DNA of 64,000 nt from Streptomyces sp. NBC_01268 (GCF_036240795.1 NZ_CP108454.1:2666001-2730000); one strand, 5' to 3'; counted from the stretch's first letter, positions 1-7,974 are shown. Translations and numbers: made by a program. The notes: generated from the letters alone by a model not told the origin.

Positions 1-550
1 GGTAGCCGGCCAGTCCGACGATGAGGCCGCCGAGGCTGGGCCCGACGAGCGTGCCGAAGGTCGTGGTCATCGCGTTGAGCGCGTTGGCGGCACGCAGCTG
101 CTCGGGCGGCAGCAGCCGCGGGATCATCGAGCTGCGGGCGGGCGCGTTGAGCGCGGCGCAGACGGCCTGGAGGGCGACGATCCCGTACAGGAACCAGACC
201 TGGTGGAACCCGGCGAACGCGGCCGCGGCGAGCGCGGCGGAGAGCACCGCGGACCCGCCGGCGCTGGCGAGCCCCAGCTTGCGCCGGTCGACGGTGTCGG
301 CGACGGCGCCGCCGTACAGGCCGAAGACGACGAGGGGCACGAGCGAGAACAGCCCGACCAGGCCGACCGAGAACGGCGAGCGGGTGATGTCGTAGACCTG
401 GAGCGAGATGGCGAGCGTCGTCATGCCCTGGCCGACCCAGGTGACGGCGTTGCCGAACCAGAGCCGGCGGTAGTGGACGGAGGTGCGCAGCGGGGTGAGG
501 TCGGCGAAGACCCTGCGCTTCCCGGGGCCCGCCTCCTGGGTGGCGGTCAC
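1..550 (-). CDS. MFS transporter, N-terminal part (runs off the window)
   Basis: Reverse-strand reading frame starting at a GTG and continuing past the left edge, so only about the first 183 residues are visible. It contains several hydrophobic segments and a typical MFS inter-helix loop (VADTVDRRKLGL, compare G-x-x-x-D-R-x-G-R-R). A later stretch (SMIPRLLPPEQLRAANAL) is characteristic of DHA3-type drug/multidrug permeases of the major facilitator superfamily. The GTG overlaps the stop of the upstream acetyltransferase gene by 4 nt (GTGA), which fixes the start and implies translational coupling in a two-gene operon. The substrate cannot be told; exporter function is inferred from family resemblance only. 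Confidence 0.8.
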   Translation of the reverse strand, partial: MTATQEAGPGKRRVFADLTPLRTSVHYRRLWFGNAVTWVGQGMTTLAISLQVYDITRSPFSVGLVGLFSLVPLVVFGLYGGAVADTVDRRKLGLASAGGSAVLSAALAAAAFAGFHQVWFLYGIVALQAVCAALNAPARSSMIPRLLPPEQLRAANALNAMTTTFGTLVGPSLGGLIVGLAGY

Positions 551-1068
551 GCGACGGGGGCCGCGAGGCCGGGCGGGACGTCGGCGGGGCGGCCGGCGGC
601 GGTGCGGGCGCCCGCGCTTTCGGCCGGCACGTCGTACCGGAGCTCGGGGCGCGCCCAGTGGATGTGCCCGGAGGGCGGGACGGTGCCCGTGCGGCGGGCG
701 CCGGTGCGCAGGTAGAAGTCCTCGGCGGGCGGATGGGCCACCACCCGTATCGACCCGAGCCCGGCGGCCCGCGCCTCCCCGATCATGTGCTCCACGAGCA
801 GCCGCCCGATCCCCCGCCCCTGGGCCTCGTCGGCGACGAAGGCCAGGTCGAGCTCGGCCTCGTCGAGGAGCAGCGCGTAGAAACCGAGCACCTTGTCCCG
901 GCCGTCGACGGCGACGTACACGGGGTGGTGCTCGATGTACGTGCCGCCCACCTGATACCCGTCGACCATGGCGGCGTAGTCGCCCCGGTAGGCACCGGAC
1001 TTCCGGACGATCTGGGTGAGGCGCTTGGCGTCGTCGGCCGTGGCGCGTCTGAGGGTGATCTCGACCAT
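547..1068 (-). CDS. GNAT-family N-acetyltransferase
   Basis: 173-residue protein with the GNAT fold signature. The acetyl-CoA pyrophosphate-binding motif QGRGIGRLLVEHMI lies at about residues 84-97, and strand beta4 (LDLAFVADEA) precedes it. The family transfers an acetyl group from acetyl-CoA to an amine; the substrate is unknown. The ATG has no Shine-Dalgarno. Instead a -10-like TATACT (minus strand, 1080-1075) ends 6 nt before the ATG, so the transcript is probably leaderless. A 14-bp perfect palindrome sits just upstream of the -10. The gene is followed by an overlapping MFS permease gene, an arrangement sometimes seen in self-resistance or detoxification pairs (inference). Confidence 0.85.
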   Translation of the reverse strand: MVEITLRRATADDAKRLTQIVRKSGAYRGDYAAMVDGYQVGGTYIEHHPVYVAVDGRDKVLGFYALLLDEAELDLAFVADEAQGRGIGRLLVEHMIGEARAAGLGSIRVVAHPPAEDFYLRTGARRTGTVPPSGHIHWARPELRYDVPAESAGARTAAGRPADVPPGLAAPVA

Positions 1069-1074
1069 GAGGGG

Positions 1075-1096
1075 AGTATAGGACCGCCTAGGCGGT
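1075..1096 (-). promoter_or_regulatory. Putative leaderless promoter with palindromic operator for the GNAT-MFS pair
   Basis: TATACT on the minus strand at 1080-1075 lies 6 nt upstream of the ATG at 1068. Directly upstream is ACCGCCTAGGCGGT (1083-1096), a 14-bp perfect palindrome that falls in the would-be spacer between -10 and -35. No convincing -35 hexamer is visible. This placement is typical of a repressor site, but the regulator is unknown. Confidence 0.45.
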
Positions 1097-1134
1097 TGGC
1101 TCCTTACATTTATGTGAAGGACGAGAGGCGGTGC

Positions 1135-1650
1135 TCACCCGCAGGCCGCGAGGTCGTCCGGGTCGACGCCGTCGAGGCGGGCGGCCAGCGCGTTCAGCCG
1201 GTCGCGGAGTCCGACGATCTCCTCCAGGTCGAGCCCGGTGGCGGCCGCGATGCGGCGCGGCACACCGAGCGCCCGCTCGCGCAGGGCGGCCCCGTCGCCC
1301 GTCACCCGCACGGTGACGGACCGCTCGTCCTCGGGACTGCGGCGCCGCTCGACGTAACCGGCCGCCTCCAGCCGCTTGAGCAGCGGGGACAGGGTCCCGG
1401 AGTCGAGCCGGAGCCGCTCGCCGATCCCCTTGACGGGCAGCTCGCCGTGCTCCCAGAGCACGAGCATCACGAGGTACTGGGGGTAGGTGAGCCCGAGCTC
1501 CTTGAGCGCGCCGCGGTAGACGCCGTTGAAGGCGCGGGTGGCGGCGTGCAGGGAGAAGCAGATCTGGTTGTCGAGCCGGAGGAAGTCCTCGTCGGCGGCT
1601 GCGTCGATGGTGCGTCCGTCCATGGGGTCCAGGGTACGGGAGACCCGCAT
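1135..1650 (-). CDS. ohrR: MarR-family organic peroxide sensor-repressor OhrR
   Basis: 171-residue winged-helix MarR protein. The N-terminal segment LDNQICFSLHAATRAF carries the reactive cysteine (Cys31 with this start), matching the LENQxCFxLY region of OhrR proteins, where that Cys is oxidised by organic hydroperoxides and releases DNA. The recognition helix region follows (LDSGTLSPLLKRLEAAGYVERRRSPEDERS, with the conserved wing DERS). The gene is divergent from ohr, its usual target. Start chosen at the ATG 1650 because a -10-like TTAATT (1663-1658) ends 7 nt upstream and no Shine-Dalgarno exists, suggesting a leaderless mRNA. An internal ATG at 1623 is possible. Confidence 0.92.
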   Translation of the reverse strand: MRVSRTLDPMDGRTIDAAADEDFLRLDNQICFSLHAATRAFNGVYRGALKELGLTYPQYLVMLVLWEHGELPVKGIGERLRLDSGTLSPLLKRLEAAGYVERRRSPEDERSVTVRVTGDGAALRERALGVPRRIAAATGLDLEEIVGLRDRLNALAARLDGVDPDDLAACG

Positions 1651-1662
1651 CACACGCAATTA

Positions 1663-1693
1663 AGTTGTGCACAACTAAATCGCGCACTATAAA
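1663..1693 (+). promoter_or_regulatory. ohrR-ohr divergent promoter with OhrR operator
   Basis: AGTTGTGCACAACT (1663-1676) is a perfect 14-bp palindrome; matching bases continue beyond one mismatch to give a near 22-bp dyad (1659-1680). For ohr the -35 TTGTGC (1665-1670) and -10 TATAAA (1688-1693) are separated by 17 bp, and the palindrome covers the -35. On the other strand it abuts the ohrR -10. A single OhrR dimer here would repress both genes, as known for ohrR/ohr pairs. Confidence 0.8.
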
Positions 1694-1764
1694 TATGAAG
1701 GCAGCACGGCCGGCGCACCGGCCGGCACACCGCACCTCCTCGGACAGAACGGACGGGAACACCC

Positions 1765-2181
1765 ATGGACGCGATCTACACCGCAGTCGCCACCGCCAAC
1801 GGCCGCGAGGGCCGCGCCGTCAGCTCCGACGGCCACCTGGACCTCCCCCTCGCCCACCCGGCGGCCCTCGGCGGCAACGGCCAGGGCACCAACCCGGAGC
1901 AGCTCTTCGCCGCCGGGTACGCGGCCTGCTTCGCGAGCGCGATGGGCGTGGTGGCCCGCCAGGAGAAGATCGACATCGCGGACGCCTCCATCACCGCCGA
2001 GGTCTCCATCGGCAAGGACCCGTCGGACGGCGGCTTCGGCCTGGCGGTCGTGATGCGCGCGGAGTTCCCGGACCACCTCCAGGGCGAGGCGGGCGCGGCC
2101 CTCCTGGAGAAGACGCACGCCTTCTGCCCGTACTCGAAGGCGACGCGCGGCAACATCAAGGTCGAGCTGGTCGTGGAGTAA
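1765..2181 (+). CDS. ohr: Organic hydroperoxide resistance protein Ohr (OsmC/Ohr family)
   Basis: 138-residue thiol peroxidase of the Ohr subfamily, which reduces organic (fatty-acid) hydroperoxides with lipoylated proteins as reductant. The two catalytic cysteines are in their usual contexts: Cys55 in GYAACFASAM and Cys121 in HAFCPYSKA. The conserved NPEQLFAAGY stretch is present. Length matches the family (about 140 aa). The gene is divergent from ohrR with a shared operator, so it is likely induced by organic peroxides. The leader is about 65 nt and carries only a weak GGACGGGA ribosome site. Confidence 0.95.
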   Translation: MDAIYTAVATANGREGRAVSSDGHLDLPLAHPAALGGNGQGTNPEQLFAAGYAACFASAMGVVARQEKIDIADASITAEVSIGKDPSDGGFGLAVVMRAEFPDHLQGEAGAALLEKTHAFCPYSKATRGNIKVELVVE

Positions 2182-2286
2182 CCACACAAGGTCGTGGCGC
2201 AGCAGGACACGGTCCAGGAGCAACCACGGACCGGCCCCATGGCCGCCGCGGCGACCGAGGCCGTCAAGGTCACCGCCGTCGGCAAC

Positions 2287-2327
2287 CGAACGCCCCCTGT
2301 GCACTTTTCCCGCACAGGGGGTGTTCG
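2287..2327 (+). terminator. Hairpin terminator downstream of ohr
   Basis: Arms 2287-2302 and 2312-2327 form a 16-bp stem with one G-T pair around a 9-nt loop; core CCCCCTGTGC/GCACAGGGGG. It lies about 105 nt after the ohr stop. The rest of the 2182-2500 gap shows no convincing gene. Confidence 0.75.
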
Positions 2328-2500
2328 CATCTGCTCGTTCATGTTGAGATACGGGGGATTCGCCTGCCGTACGGCGGGCAGTCATCGGACGGCCGCCGGG
2401 CGGTAGTTCGGGGGCGCTCTCCTTGGGGCGCCCGTCGCCGGCCCGTCGGCCGGCACGCCGCGCGCCCCGCCCACCCTCACCCCCGGAGGACAACTCCCCC

Positions 2501-4558
2501 ATGGCCGACCTCAATCGCCGCCGGTTCCTTCAACTGGCAGGCGGCACCGCCGCGTTCACCATGCTGTCCGACAGCATCGCCCGCGCCGCGTCCATACCGG
2601 CGCAGGGCTCGACCGGCACGATCCAGGACATCGAGCACATTGTCGTGCTGATGCAGGAGAATCGTTCCTTCGACCACTATTTCGGTGCGATGAAGGGCGT
2701 ACGGGGCTTCGGCGACCCGCGCCCGGTGACGCTGCCCAGCGGCAAGTCCGTCTGGAACCAGTCGGACGGCAGCAAGGTCACGCTGCCCTTCCGCCCGACC
2801 AGCGACAAGCTGGGCATGGAGTACCTCCAGGGCCTCAACCACGACTGGCAGGGCGGCCAGAGCGCCTTCAACAAGGGCAAGTACGACAACTGGATCCCGG
2901 CCAAGACCAAGGCCACGATGGCCCACCTCACCCGCGAGGACATCCCGTTCCACTACGCGCTCGCCGACGCGTTCACCATCTGCGACGCGTACCACTGTTC
3001 GTTCATCGGGGCGACGGACCCCAACCGGTACTACATGTGGACCGGTTACGTCGGCAACGACGGCACGGGCGGCGGCCCCGTCCTCAACAACGCCGAGGCG
3101 GGCTACGGCTGGACCACCTACCCCGAGCGCCTGGAGGCGGCGGGCGTGTCCTGGAAGATCTACCAGGACATCGGCGACGGCCTGAACGCGGCCGGCTCGT
3201 GGGGCTGGATCAACGACGCGTTCCGCGGCAACTACGGCGACAACTCGCTGCTCTACTTCAACACCTACCGCAACGCGCAGCCCGGCAACCCGCTCTACGA
3301 CAAGGCCCGCACCGGCACGAACGCGAAGGCGGGCGAGGGCTACTTCGACAAGCTGCGCGCCGACGTCCAGTCCGGCGGCCTCCCCCAGATCTCCTGGATC
3401 GCCGCCCCCGAGGCCTTCTCGGAGCACGCGAACTGGCCCTCGAACTACGGCGCCTGGTACATCGCGCAGGTCCTGGACGCGCTGACCTCGAACCCGGACG
3501 TGTGGGCGAAGACGGCCCTGTTCATCACGTACGACGAGAACGACGGCTTCTTCGACCACGTGGTCCCGCCGTACGCGCCGGGCTCGGCCGCCCAGGGCCT
3601 CTCGACGACCCCCACCACCCTCGACTACTTCGGCGGCAAGGTGGGCTACGCGGCCGGCCCCTACGGCCTGGGCCCGCGCGTCCCGATGCTGGTCGTCTCC
3701 CCCTGGTCCACCGGCGGCTACACCTGCTCGGAGACCTTCGACCACACGTCGATCATCCGCTTCATGGAGTCCCGCTTCGGCGTCCAGGAGCCCCACATCA
3801 CCCCCTGGCGCCGCGCGGTCTGCGGCGACCTGACCTCGGCGTTCGACTTCACCCGCACGAACACCCAGTCCGCCCAGCTCCCGCCGACCGCGGGCTACTA
3901 CCCGCCGGACAAGAACCGCCACTCCGACTTCCTGGCCACCGCCCCGGCGGTCGGCACGATGCCCCGCCAGGAACCGGGCACGAAGCCCACCCGTCCCCTC
4001 CGCTACGCCCCGTACGTGGACGGCGCGGCGGACACCACGGCCGGCACGTACCGCCTCACCTTCAGCGGCGGCCCGTCGGCGGGCGCCCAGTTCTACGTGA
4101 CGTCGGCGAACCGCACGGACGCACCGTGGACCTACACGACGGAACCGAACAAGTCCATCGCGGACACCTGGAACACGAAGTACAGCAAGACCCTCACGGA
4201 CCTGACGGTCCACGGCCCCAACGGCTTCCTCCGCCGCTTCCGCTCCCCCGGCAAGACGGCGGTCCCGGAGGTGACGGCCCGCCACAACGCGACGACGGGC
4301 AACCTGGACCTGACCCTGACGAACGGGACGTCCACGGACGCGACCCTGACTCTCACCAACGCGTACGCGGGCCAGCCGCTGACGGTGACGGTCCCGAAGA
4401 ACTCGACGGTCACCCGCACCGTGGACCTGACCGGCTCCTCCCGCTGGTACGACGTGACGATCACGTCCTCGTCGAACACGGACTTCCTCCGCCGCCTGGC
4501 CGGCCACGTGGAAACGGGCGCGGCGGGCGTGTCGGACCCGGGCATCCTGACGTACTGA
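2501..4558 (+). CDS. Tat-exported phosphocholine-specific phospholipase C-type phosphoesterase
   Basis: 685-residue secreted phosphoesterase. The start ATG follows a clear GGAGGA (2485-2490). The N-terminus NRRRFLQLAGG is a twin-arginine signal and should direct folded export. The catalytic-domain hallmark ENRSFDHYFGAMKGVRGFGD follows at about residues 52-71. Further motifs include LNHDW, TDPNRYYMWTG and TYDENDGFFDHVVPP. The C-terminal 180 residues resemble the duplicated beta domains (DUF756-like) of bacterial phosphatidylcholine-specific phospholipase C. The family hydrolyses phospholipids outside the cell and often serves phosphate or choline scavenging. The gene appears monocistronic with its own terminator. 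Confidence 0.92.
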   Translation: MADLNRRRFLQLAGGTAAFTMLSDSIARAASIPAQGSTGTIQDIEHIVVLMQENRSFDHYFGAMKGVRGFGDPRPVTLPSGKSVWNQSDGSKVTLPFRPTSDKLGMEYLQGLNHDWQGGQSAFNKGKYDNWIPAKTKATMAHLTREDIPFHYALADAFTICDAYHCSFIGATDPNRYYMWTGYVGNDGTGGGPVLNNAEAGYGWTTYPERLEAAGVSWKIYQDIGDGLNAAGSWGWINDAFRGNYGDNSLLYFNTYRNAQPGNPLYDKARTGTNAKAGEGYFDKLRADVQSGGLPQISWIAAPEAFSEHANWPSNYGAWYIAQVLDALTSNPDVWAKTALFITYDENDGFFDHVVPPYAPGSAAQGLSTTPTTLDYFGGKVGYAAGPYGLGPRVPMLVVSPWSTGGYTCSETFDHTSIIRFMESRFGVQEPHITPWRRAVCGDLTSAFDFTRTNTQSAQLPPTAGYYPPDKNRHSDFLATAPAVGTMPRQEPGTKPTRPLRYAPYVDGAADTTAGTYRLTFSGGPSAGAQFYVTSANRTDAPWTYTTEPNKSIADTWNTKYSKTLTDLTVHGPNGFLRRFRSPGKTAVPEVTARHNATTGNLDLTLTNGTSTDATLTLTNAYAGQPLTVTVPKNSTVTRTVDLTGSSRWYDVTITSSSNTDFLRRLAGHVETGAAGVSDPGILTY

Positions 4559-4565
4559 TGTGAGC

Positions 4566-4599
4566 CCGCCCCGGCACCGCTCGTACGGTGCCGGGGCGG
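4566..4599 (+). terminator. Intrinsic terminator of the phospholipase gene
   Basis: Perfect 14-bp stem (4566-4579 with 4586-4599) and a 6-nt loop, 8 nt after the stop codon. The convergent hypothetical gene ends at 4631, so it may act in both directions. Confidence 0.85.
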
Positions 4600-4630
4600 C
4601 AGACATAGGAAGCAGGTAGGGCAGCCCGCC

Positions 4631-5359
4631 CTAGAAGATCTTCTTCCCTCCCTCGAAGAGCTTCTTGTGGTACAGCGCGAAGTACCCGCCCAGGTCCCCG
4701 CTGGTGACGCTGAATCCGCGCACGGTCTCGTCGTCCGTCGTGAAGGCGCAGAACACCGTCTTCTCATCGAGTACGGCGATGCTCAGCGCGTCCACCTGGG
4801 AGATGGCGCGGGTGTCGTGCAGTTGGATCGAGTGGAGCCGGTACTTCCCGTTCTTGACCGACTTCGCCTGCTCCCGCTGCTCCTCGACCCACTCGTGCAT
4901 GGCGTCGGTCTGCGGTTCGGCCATGACCCGCAGGAGCGCGCGGTCGGAGCCGGCGTTGGCCCATGTGACGCAGGCCTTGAAGTAGTCCTTGGCGGCCCGT
5001 TCGTTCCCGGGCGGGACCCGCCGGAAGTAGCTGGAACGCACCTCGTCGGTGGTGTCCTTGAGCGCGGTCTTCAGCGCTCCGTAGAACTCCCTCCCGTTCT
5101 TGTAGTGGGTGACCGAGGACGCGGACGCGATGATCGCGTCGACCTTCTCCTCCACGCTCTTCTGCTGCTTCTGGACGAGGTCGAGGCGCTGGAAGACCAG
5201 CCCGGCCAGGAGGAGCGCCACCGGCGCCGCCCAGCCGTCAGCGGTCCAGGCCGCCGTGAACACGTTGCGGAGAGTGAGGATCGCGGCCCCGATGAGCGGG
5301 ATCCACACGGTGACGACGGACGTCACCTTCTCCGCAGTGCGACTTACCTTCGCTTTCAC
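4631..5359 (-). CDS. Hypothetical membrane-anchored protein
   Basis: 242 residues, family not recognised. Two hydrophobic segments near the N-terminus (VVTVWIPLIGAAILTLRN and a second around GWAAPVALLLAGLVF) are followed by a short coiled-coil-like stretch (RLDLVQKQQKSVEEKVDAI) and a soluble domain of about 160 residues ending FALYHKKLFEGGKKIF. The C-terminal part (IAVLDEKTVFCAFTTDDETVRGF) vaguely recalls the phospholipase D-like/HKD-type fold used in uncharacterised stress proteins, but no catalytic motif is seen. Two adjacent GTG codons (5362, 5359) follow GGGAG; 5359 gives the better spacing of 6 nt. Monocistronic. Confidence 0.7.
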   Translation of the reverse strand: MKAKVSRTAEKVTSVVTVWIPLIGAAILTLRNVFTAAWTADGWAAPVALLLAGLVFQRLDLVQKQQKSVEEKVDAIIASASSVTHYKNGREFYGALKTALKDTTDEVRSSYFRRVPPGNERAAKDYFKACVTWANAGSDRALLRVMAEPQTDAMHEWVEEQREQAKSVKNGKYRLHSIQLHDTRAISQVDALSIAVLDEKTVFCAFTTDDETVRGFSVTSGDLGGYFALYHKKLFEGGKKIF

Positions 5360-5501
5360 CACAGACTCCCTACTGTGATCGGGCGATGGCTGCCCTGGGA
5401 CGCAAACTACGCGCGTAGCCGCCCCCAGGGACAGGGGTGTCCACACCCCAAGACGTCGACGGGAGGGGGTGGGTTGCAGTGACCCCGTAGGGTGAGTCGC
5501 C

Positions 5502-5996
5502 GTGAGCGAATGGCAGATATCCGATGAGGCGGGCGGCGTGCTCGCCGCGCGCTGGTGGCAGTGGGCGTTGTCGGCGCCCGACGAGGTCAGCCCGGTCGCG
5601 GACGAGACCGGGGAGCACGCGGGGTGGCGTCAGCCGGAGGACCTGTGGTTCCTCGCCGGGACGTACGGCGGGCGGGTCGAGCGGCGTTGCGAGCTGCCGG
5701 CCGGGCGGCGGGTGTTCTTCCCCGTGCTCAACATCCAGCACACGAAGCTGTTCTCGCGGAAGCCGATGAGCCTGGACGTCACGCGGGCGACGGCTCACCT
5801 GAACGGCGTTCCGCTTCCGCTCAAGGAGTTCGTCGCGCCGCCGTTCCGGGTGGGGCTGCGGATGCATCTCGCCTGGGGACTCTGGACGGGGCTCGCGCCC
5901 CTGACGCCGGGGCAGTACGTGCTGGAGATCAAGGGGGAGACGGCGGAGGGGTTCTGGGTCGACACGACCTATCACCTGACCGCCGTCGGCGACTGA
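5502..5996 (+). CDS. Hypothetical soluble protein with FLAGTYGG / PAGRRVFFPVLN motif
   Basis: 164 residues, GTG start. The central pattern DLWFLAGTYGGRVERRCELPAGRRVFFPVLN is seen in a widespread family of uncharacterised bacterial proteins that share an 'LAGT-GG...R-C-(I/V)PAG--LFFP--N' core. The C-terminus (YVLEIKGETAEGFWVDTTYHL) looks like a beta-sandwich. No signal peptide, membrane segment or catalytic motif is evident. The stop codon lies inside a duplicated 41-bp unit. Function unknown. Confidence 0.75.
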   Translation: MSEWQISDEAGGVLAARWWQWALSAPDEVSPVADETGEHAGWRQPEDLWFLAGTYGGRVERRCELPAGRRVFFPVLNIQHTKLFSRKPMSLDVTRATAHLNGVPLPLKEFVAPPFRVGLRMHLAWGLWTGLAPLTPGQYVLEIKGETAEGFWVDTTYHLTAVGD

Positions 5997-6050
5997 CCAC
6001 GGGCGGGGCTGAGGGGGCCTCGGCGGACGGCGACTGACCACGGGCGGGGC
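5987..6050. repeat. Direct repeat pair spanning a stop codon
   Basis: An identical 23-bp sequence occurs at 5987-6009 and 6028-6050, offset 41 bp. The first copy contains the last codons and the TGA of the upstream gene, the second is intergenic. It looks like a local tandem duplication of the gene's 3' end. Confidence 0.8.
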
Positions 6051-6191
6051 CAAGGGGGTGGCACCAAGGGGACGTCGGCGGACGGCTGTTGCCGAGGCGG
6101 CGTTCCGGGCCGCGCGCAAGCGGCTGCCTGACGCGCGGGGCGTATGGCGCGCGACGCCCGGAGTGGGAGGCGGTCCCGGCCACCTGGGAGG

Positions 6192-6989
6192 ATGTCCGGC
6201 GATCACGCGCCTACAGATCAGGGGGACATGCAGGTGCCTTCCGTCACGCCGCCGCCCAGGCCGTCCTATGCGCCCTCGGCGCCGGCGTCGCCGCGCGACT
6301 CCCCGCCGCTGCGGAACAGGACCACGTGGGTCACCGTCGTCGTACTGCCGCTCGTCGGCGCACTGGTGCTCTGGCTCGCCCAAGGCGGACTGTCCTGGGT
6401 GGCGGAGAAGATCTCCGGTCCGGCCGGTCTCACCGTCTTCGACGGGGGGATCGGCGGCTGCGTACCCCGGTACGTCGACGCGTCGCTGGAGGACCTGAAG
6501 CGGGAGCCGGACGCCGCCGACAAGGGCGTGCCCGTCCACGGCGCCCGGAGCGAACCCGTCGAGCTGCCGCTGACGCTGCAGGCGAAGACGTCGCAGGCCG
6601 TCGTCGTCACCGGTGTGCGGATCACCCTGCTCTCGGCGAAGGCCGTCCCCCGCACCGGAGTCGTCGTCGAGCCCGACGGCTGCGGGGCCCTCATGACGCC
6701 GCGAGCCTTCGACGTCGCCCTCACCGTCACGCCCACGCCCGTCGCCGAGCCGGTGCCCGGCAAGAACGGGGCGGTGGCCGACTTCCCCTTCAAGGTCTCC
6801 GACAGCGACCCGGAGGTGCTCACCCTCCGATTCGACCCGGGCTCCCAGGACGTGCGCTTCACCGTGGAAGTGGAATGGGTGGCCGACGGGGAGTACGGCA
6901 GCAAGGTCCTGGACAACAGGGGGCTCGGGTACCGGGTCATGGCCAGGGGCGGTCTGCCCCTCCACCCGCACGCGGCGCTCTACAGGTAG
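6192..6989 (+). CDS. Hypothetical single-pass membrane protein
   Basis: 265 residues with this start. A proline-rich cytoplasmic tail (SVTPPPRPSYAPSAPASPRDS) leads to one membrane helix (TTWVTVVVLPLVGALVLWLAQ) and an external beta-rich domain with two cysteines. No known domain recognised. Start uncertain: the ATG at 6192 has GGAGG immediately adjacent to it, the ATG at 6228 follows GGGGG closely, and an ATG at 6144 is also in frame. Monocistronic. Confidence 0.6.
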   Translation: MSGDHAPTDQGDMQVPSVTPPPRPSYAPSAPASPRDSPPLRNRTTWVTVVVLPLVGALVLWLAQGGLSWVAEKISGPAGLTVFDGGIGGCVPRYVDASLEDLKREPDAADKGVPVHGARSEPVELPLTLQAKTSQAVVVTGVRITLLSAKAVPRTGVVVEPDGCGALMTPRAFDVALTVTPTPVAEPVPGKNGAVADFPFKVSDSDPEVLTLRFDPGSQDVRFTVEVEWVADGEYGSKVLDNRGLGYRVMARGGLPLHPHAALYR

Positions 6990-7121
6990 GCCACCACGCG
7001 GCGGCGCGGGCGCATCCGTACGTACATTCGTGGGATCCCGGCGTGTCGCTCCTGTGACGCGTATCACCGGTGGGGCACCGTGGACGCAGGGCTGGCAAAA
7101 CCTTCCTGCGGCCACGGGCAG

Positions 7122-7198
7122 TGGTGGGGCGGGTGGGACTCGAACCCACGGCCGACGGATTATGAGTCCGCTGCTCTAACCGGCTGAGCTACCGCCCC
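7122..7198 (-). tRNA. tRNA with CAU anticodon (elongator Met or Ile2)
   Basis: 77-nt cloverleaf including an encoded CCA end (7124-7122). The acceptor stem pairs GGGGCGG with CCGCCCC. The D-arm GCTCAGCCGGTTAGAGC, anticodon loop CTCATAA with CAT at 7164-7162, and T-arm GGGTTCGAGTCCC are all present. It is not an initiator (the acceptor 1-72 pair is G-C). Elongator Met and lysidine-modified Ile2 cannot be told apart with certainty by eye. Confidence 0.93.
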
Positions 7199-7331
7199 GA
7201 ACACCACGGCGCGTACAAGTGTGCGCGCCGTCTGCCGCAGCATAGCCGCTCATACGATCTCCTGCTCCGGATGGTCGGCCATGCTCGATCTAGAGGACTC
7301 CGGGGGCGAGCCGGTGGTTCCCGGGGAAACG

Positions 7332-7353
7332 AAAAAGGACCCCGTAGGGTCCT
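7332..7353 (-). terminator. Rho-independent terminator of the tRNA-Asn operon
   Basis: On the minus strand AGGACCC-TACG-GGGTCCT is followed by TTTTT: a 7-bp stem with tetraloop and U-run, 12 nt beyond the second tRNA-Asn. One of the few U-tailed terminators in this GC-rich window. Confidence 0.85.
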
Positions 7354-7364
7354 CTTCCGCTCTG

Positions 7365-7437
7365 CTCCCCCGACTGGACTCGAACCAGTAACCCTCCGGT
7401 TAACAGCCGAATGCTCTGCCAATTGAGCTACAGGGGA
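7365..7437 (-). tRNA. tRNA-Asn (GUU)
   Basis: 73-nt cloverleaf: acceptor TCCCCTG/CGGGGGA, D-arm GCTCAATTGGCAGAGC, anticodon loop CTGTTAA (GTT), T-arm ACTGGTTCGAGTCCAGT. CCA is not encoded. It is the promoter-distal member of a tandem pair; its anticodon stem differs from that of the sister copy by compensatory changes. Confidence 0.95.
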
Positions 7438-7442
7438 TCGCG

Positions 7443-7515
7443 CTCCCCCGACTGGACTCGAACCAGTAACCTGCCGGTTAACAGCCGGCTGCTCTGCCAA
7501 TTGAGCTACAGGGGA
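7443..7515 (-). tRNA. tRNA-Asn (GUU), second copy
   Basis: Near-identical to the tRNA at 7365-7437, separated by 5 nt, so both are processed from one precursor. The anticodon loop CTGTTAA carries GTT. The anticodon stem reads GCCGG/CCGGC, where the other copy has TTCGG/CCGGA. No encoded CCA. Confidence 0.95.
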
Positions 7516-7652
7516 TTGCTGCGTTGCGACGAACGGATCCACCTCCGGCCTTGCCGGGGGGCGGTCGCTCGCTGCGAGACATAGATTAGCGCAAGCAGGG
7601 GGGTGCTCCGCCAATCGGTATCCCCAGGGCGCTCCAGGGAAGGGTCACAGCC

Positions 7653-7937
7653 GTGCGGTACAAGCTGATCTTCGTCGCGGGACTGGCCGTCGGGTTCGTG
7701 ATCGGGACCCGCGCCGGGCGCGAGCAGTACGAGCGGATGAAGAAGTCCGCGCAGGCCGTCGCGCAGAACCCGGCCGTGCGCAACGCGGCCGAGTCCGCCG
7801 CCCAGACCGGGCGCCAGGTGGCCGGGAAGGCGCTGCACGCCGTCGGCGACCAGGCGCAGAAGATCCGGTCGCGGCGCGACCACGACGGCCAGTTCTCCGT
7901 GTACGAGGAGGACGACTGGGGCACGAGCAACACCTGA
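7653..7937 (+). CDS. YtxH-like small membrane protein
   Basis: 94 residues, GTG start preceded by GGGAAGGG. A single N-terminal helix (LIFVAGLAVGFVIGTRAG) with a small-residue face is followed by a charged amphipathic Ala/Gln-rich segment (EQYERMKKSAQAVAQNPAVRNAAESAAQTG). This is the layout of YtxH/gas-vesicle-GvpP-like stress proteins. The acidic C-terminus is YEEDDWGTSNT. Function unknown; located at the membrane. Confidence 0.75.
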   Translation: MRYKLIFVAGLAVGFVIGTRAGREQYERMKKSAQAVAQNPAVRNAAESAAQTGRQVAGKALHAVGDQAQKIRSRRDHDGQFSVYEEDDWGTSNT

Positions 7938-7974
7938 ACCCGGCACGGCCCCGCGTACGGCAGAATCATGTGCC

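Noticed and set aside
3037..4563. 508-codon forward ORF inside the phospholipase gene
   Set aside because: Shadow frame (Arg/Pro/Gly-rich) of the Tat-exported phosphoesterase, which has clear domain motifs and a ribosome site.
7189..7614. 141-codon reverse ORF with internal repeat (SPVAQLAEQPAVNRQVTGSSPVGG)
   Set aside because: It is a translation of the two tRNA-Asn genes and their flanks; such VAQLAE...VTGSSPVGG peptides are well-known artefacts of tRNA sequence.
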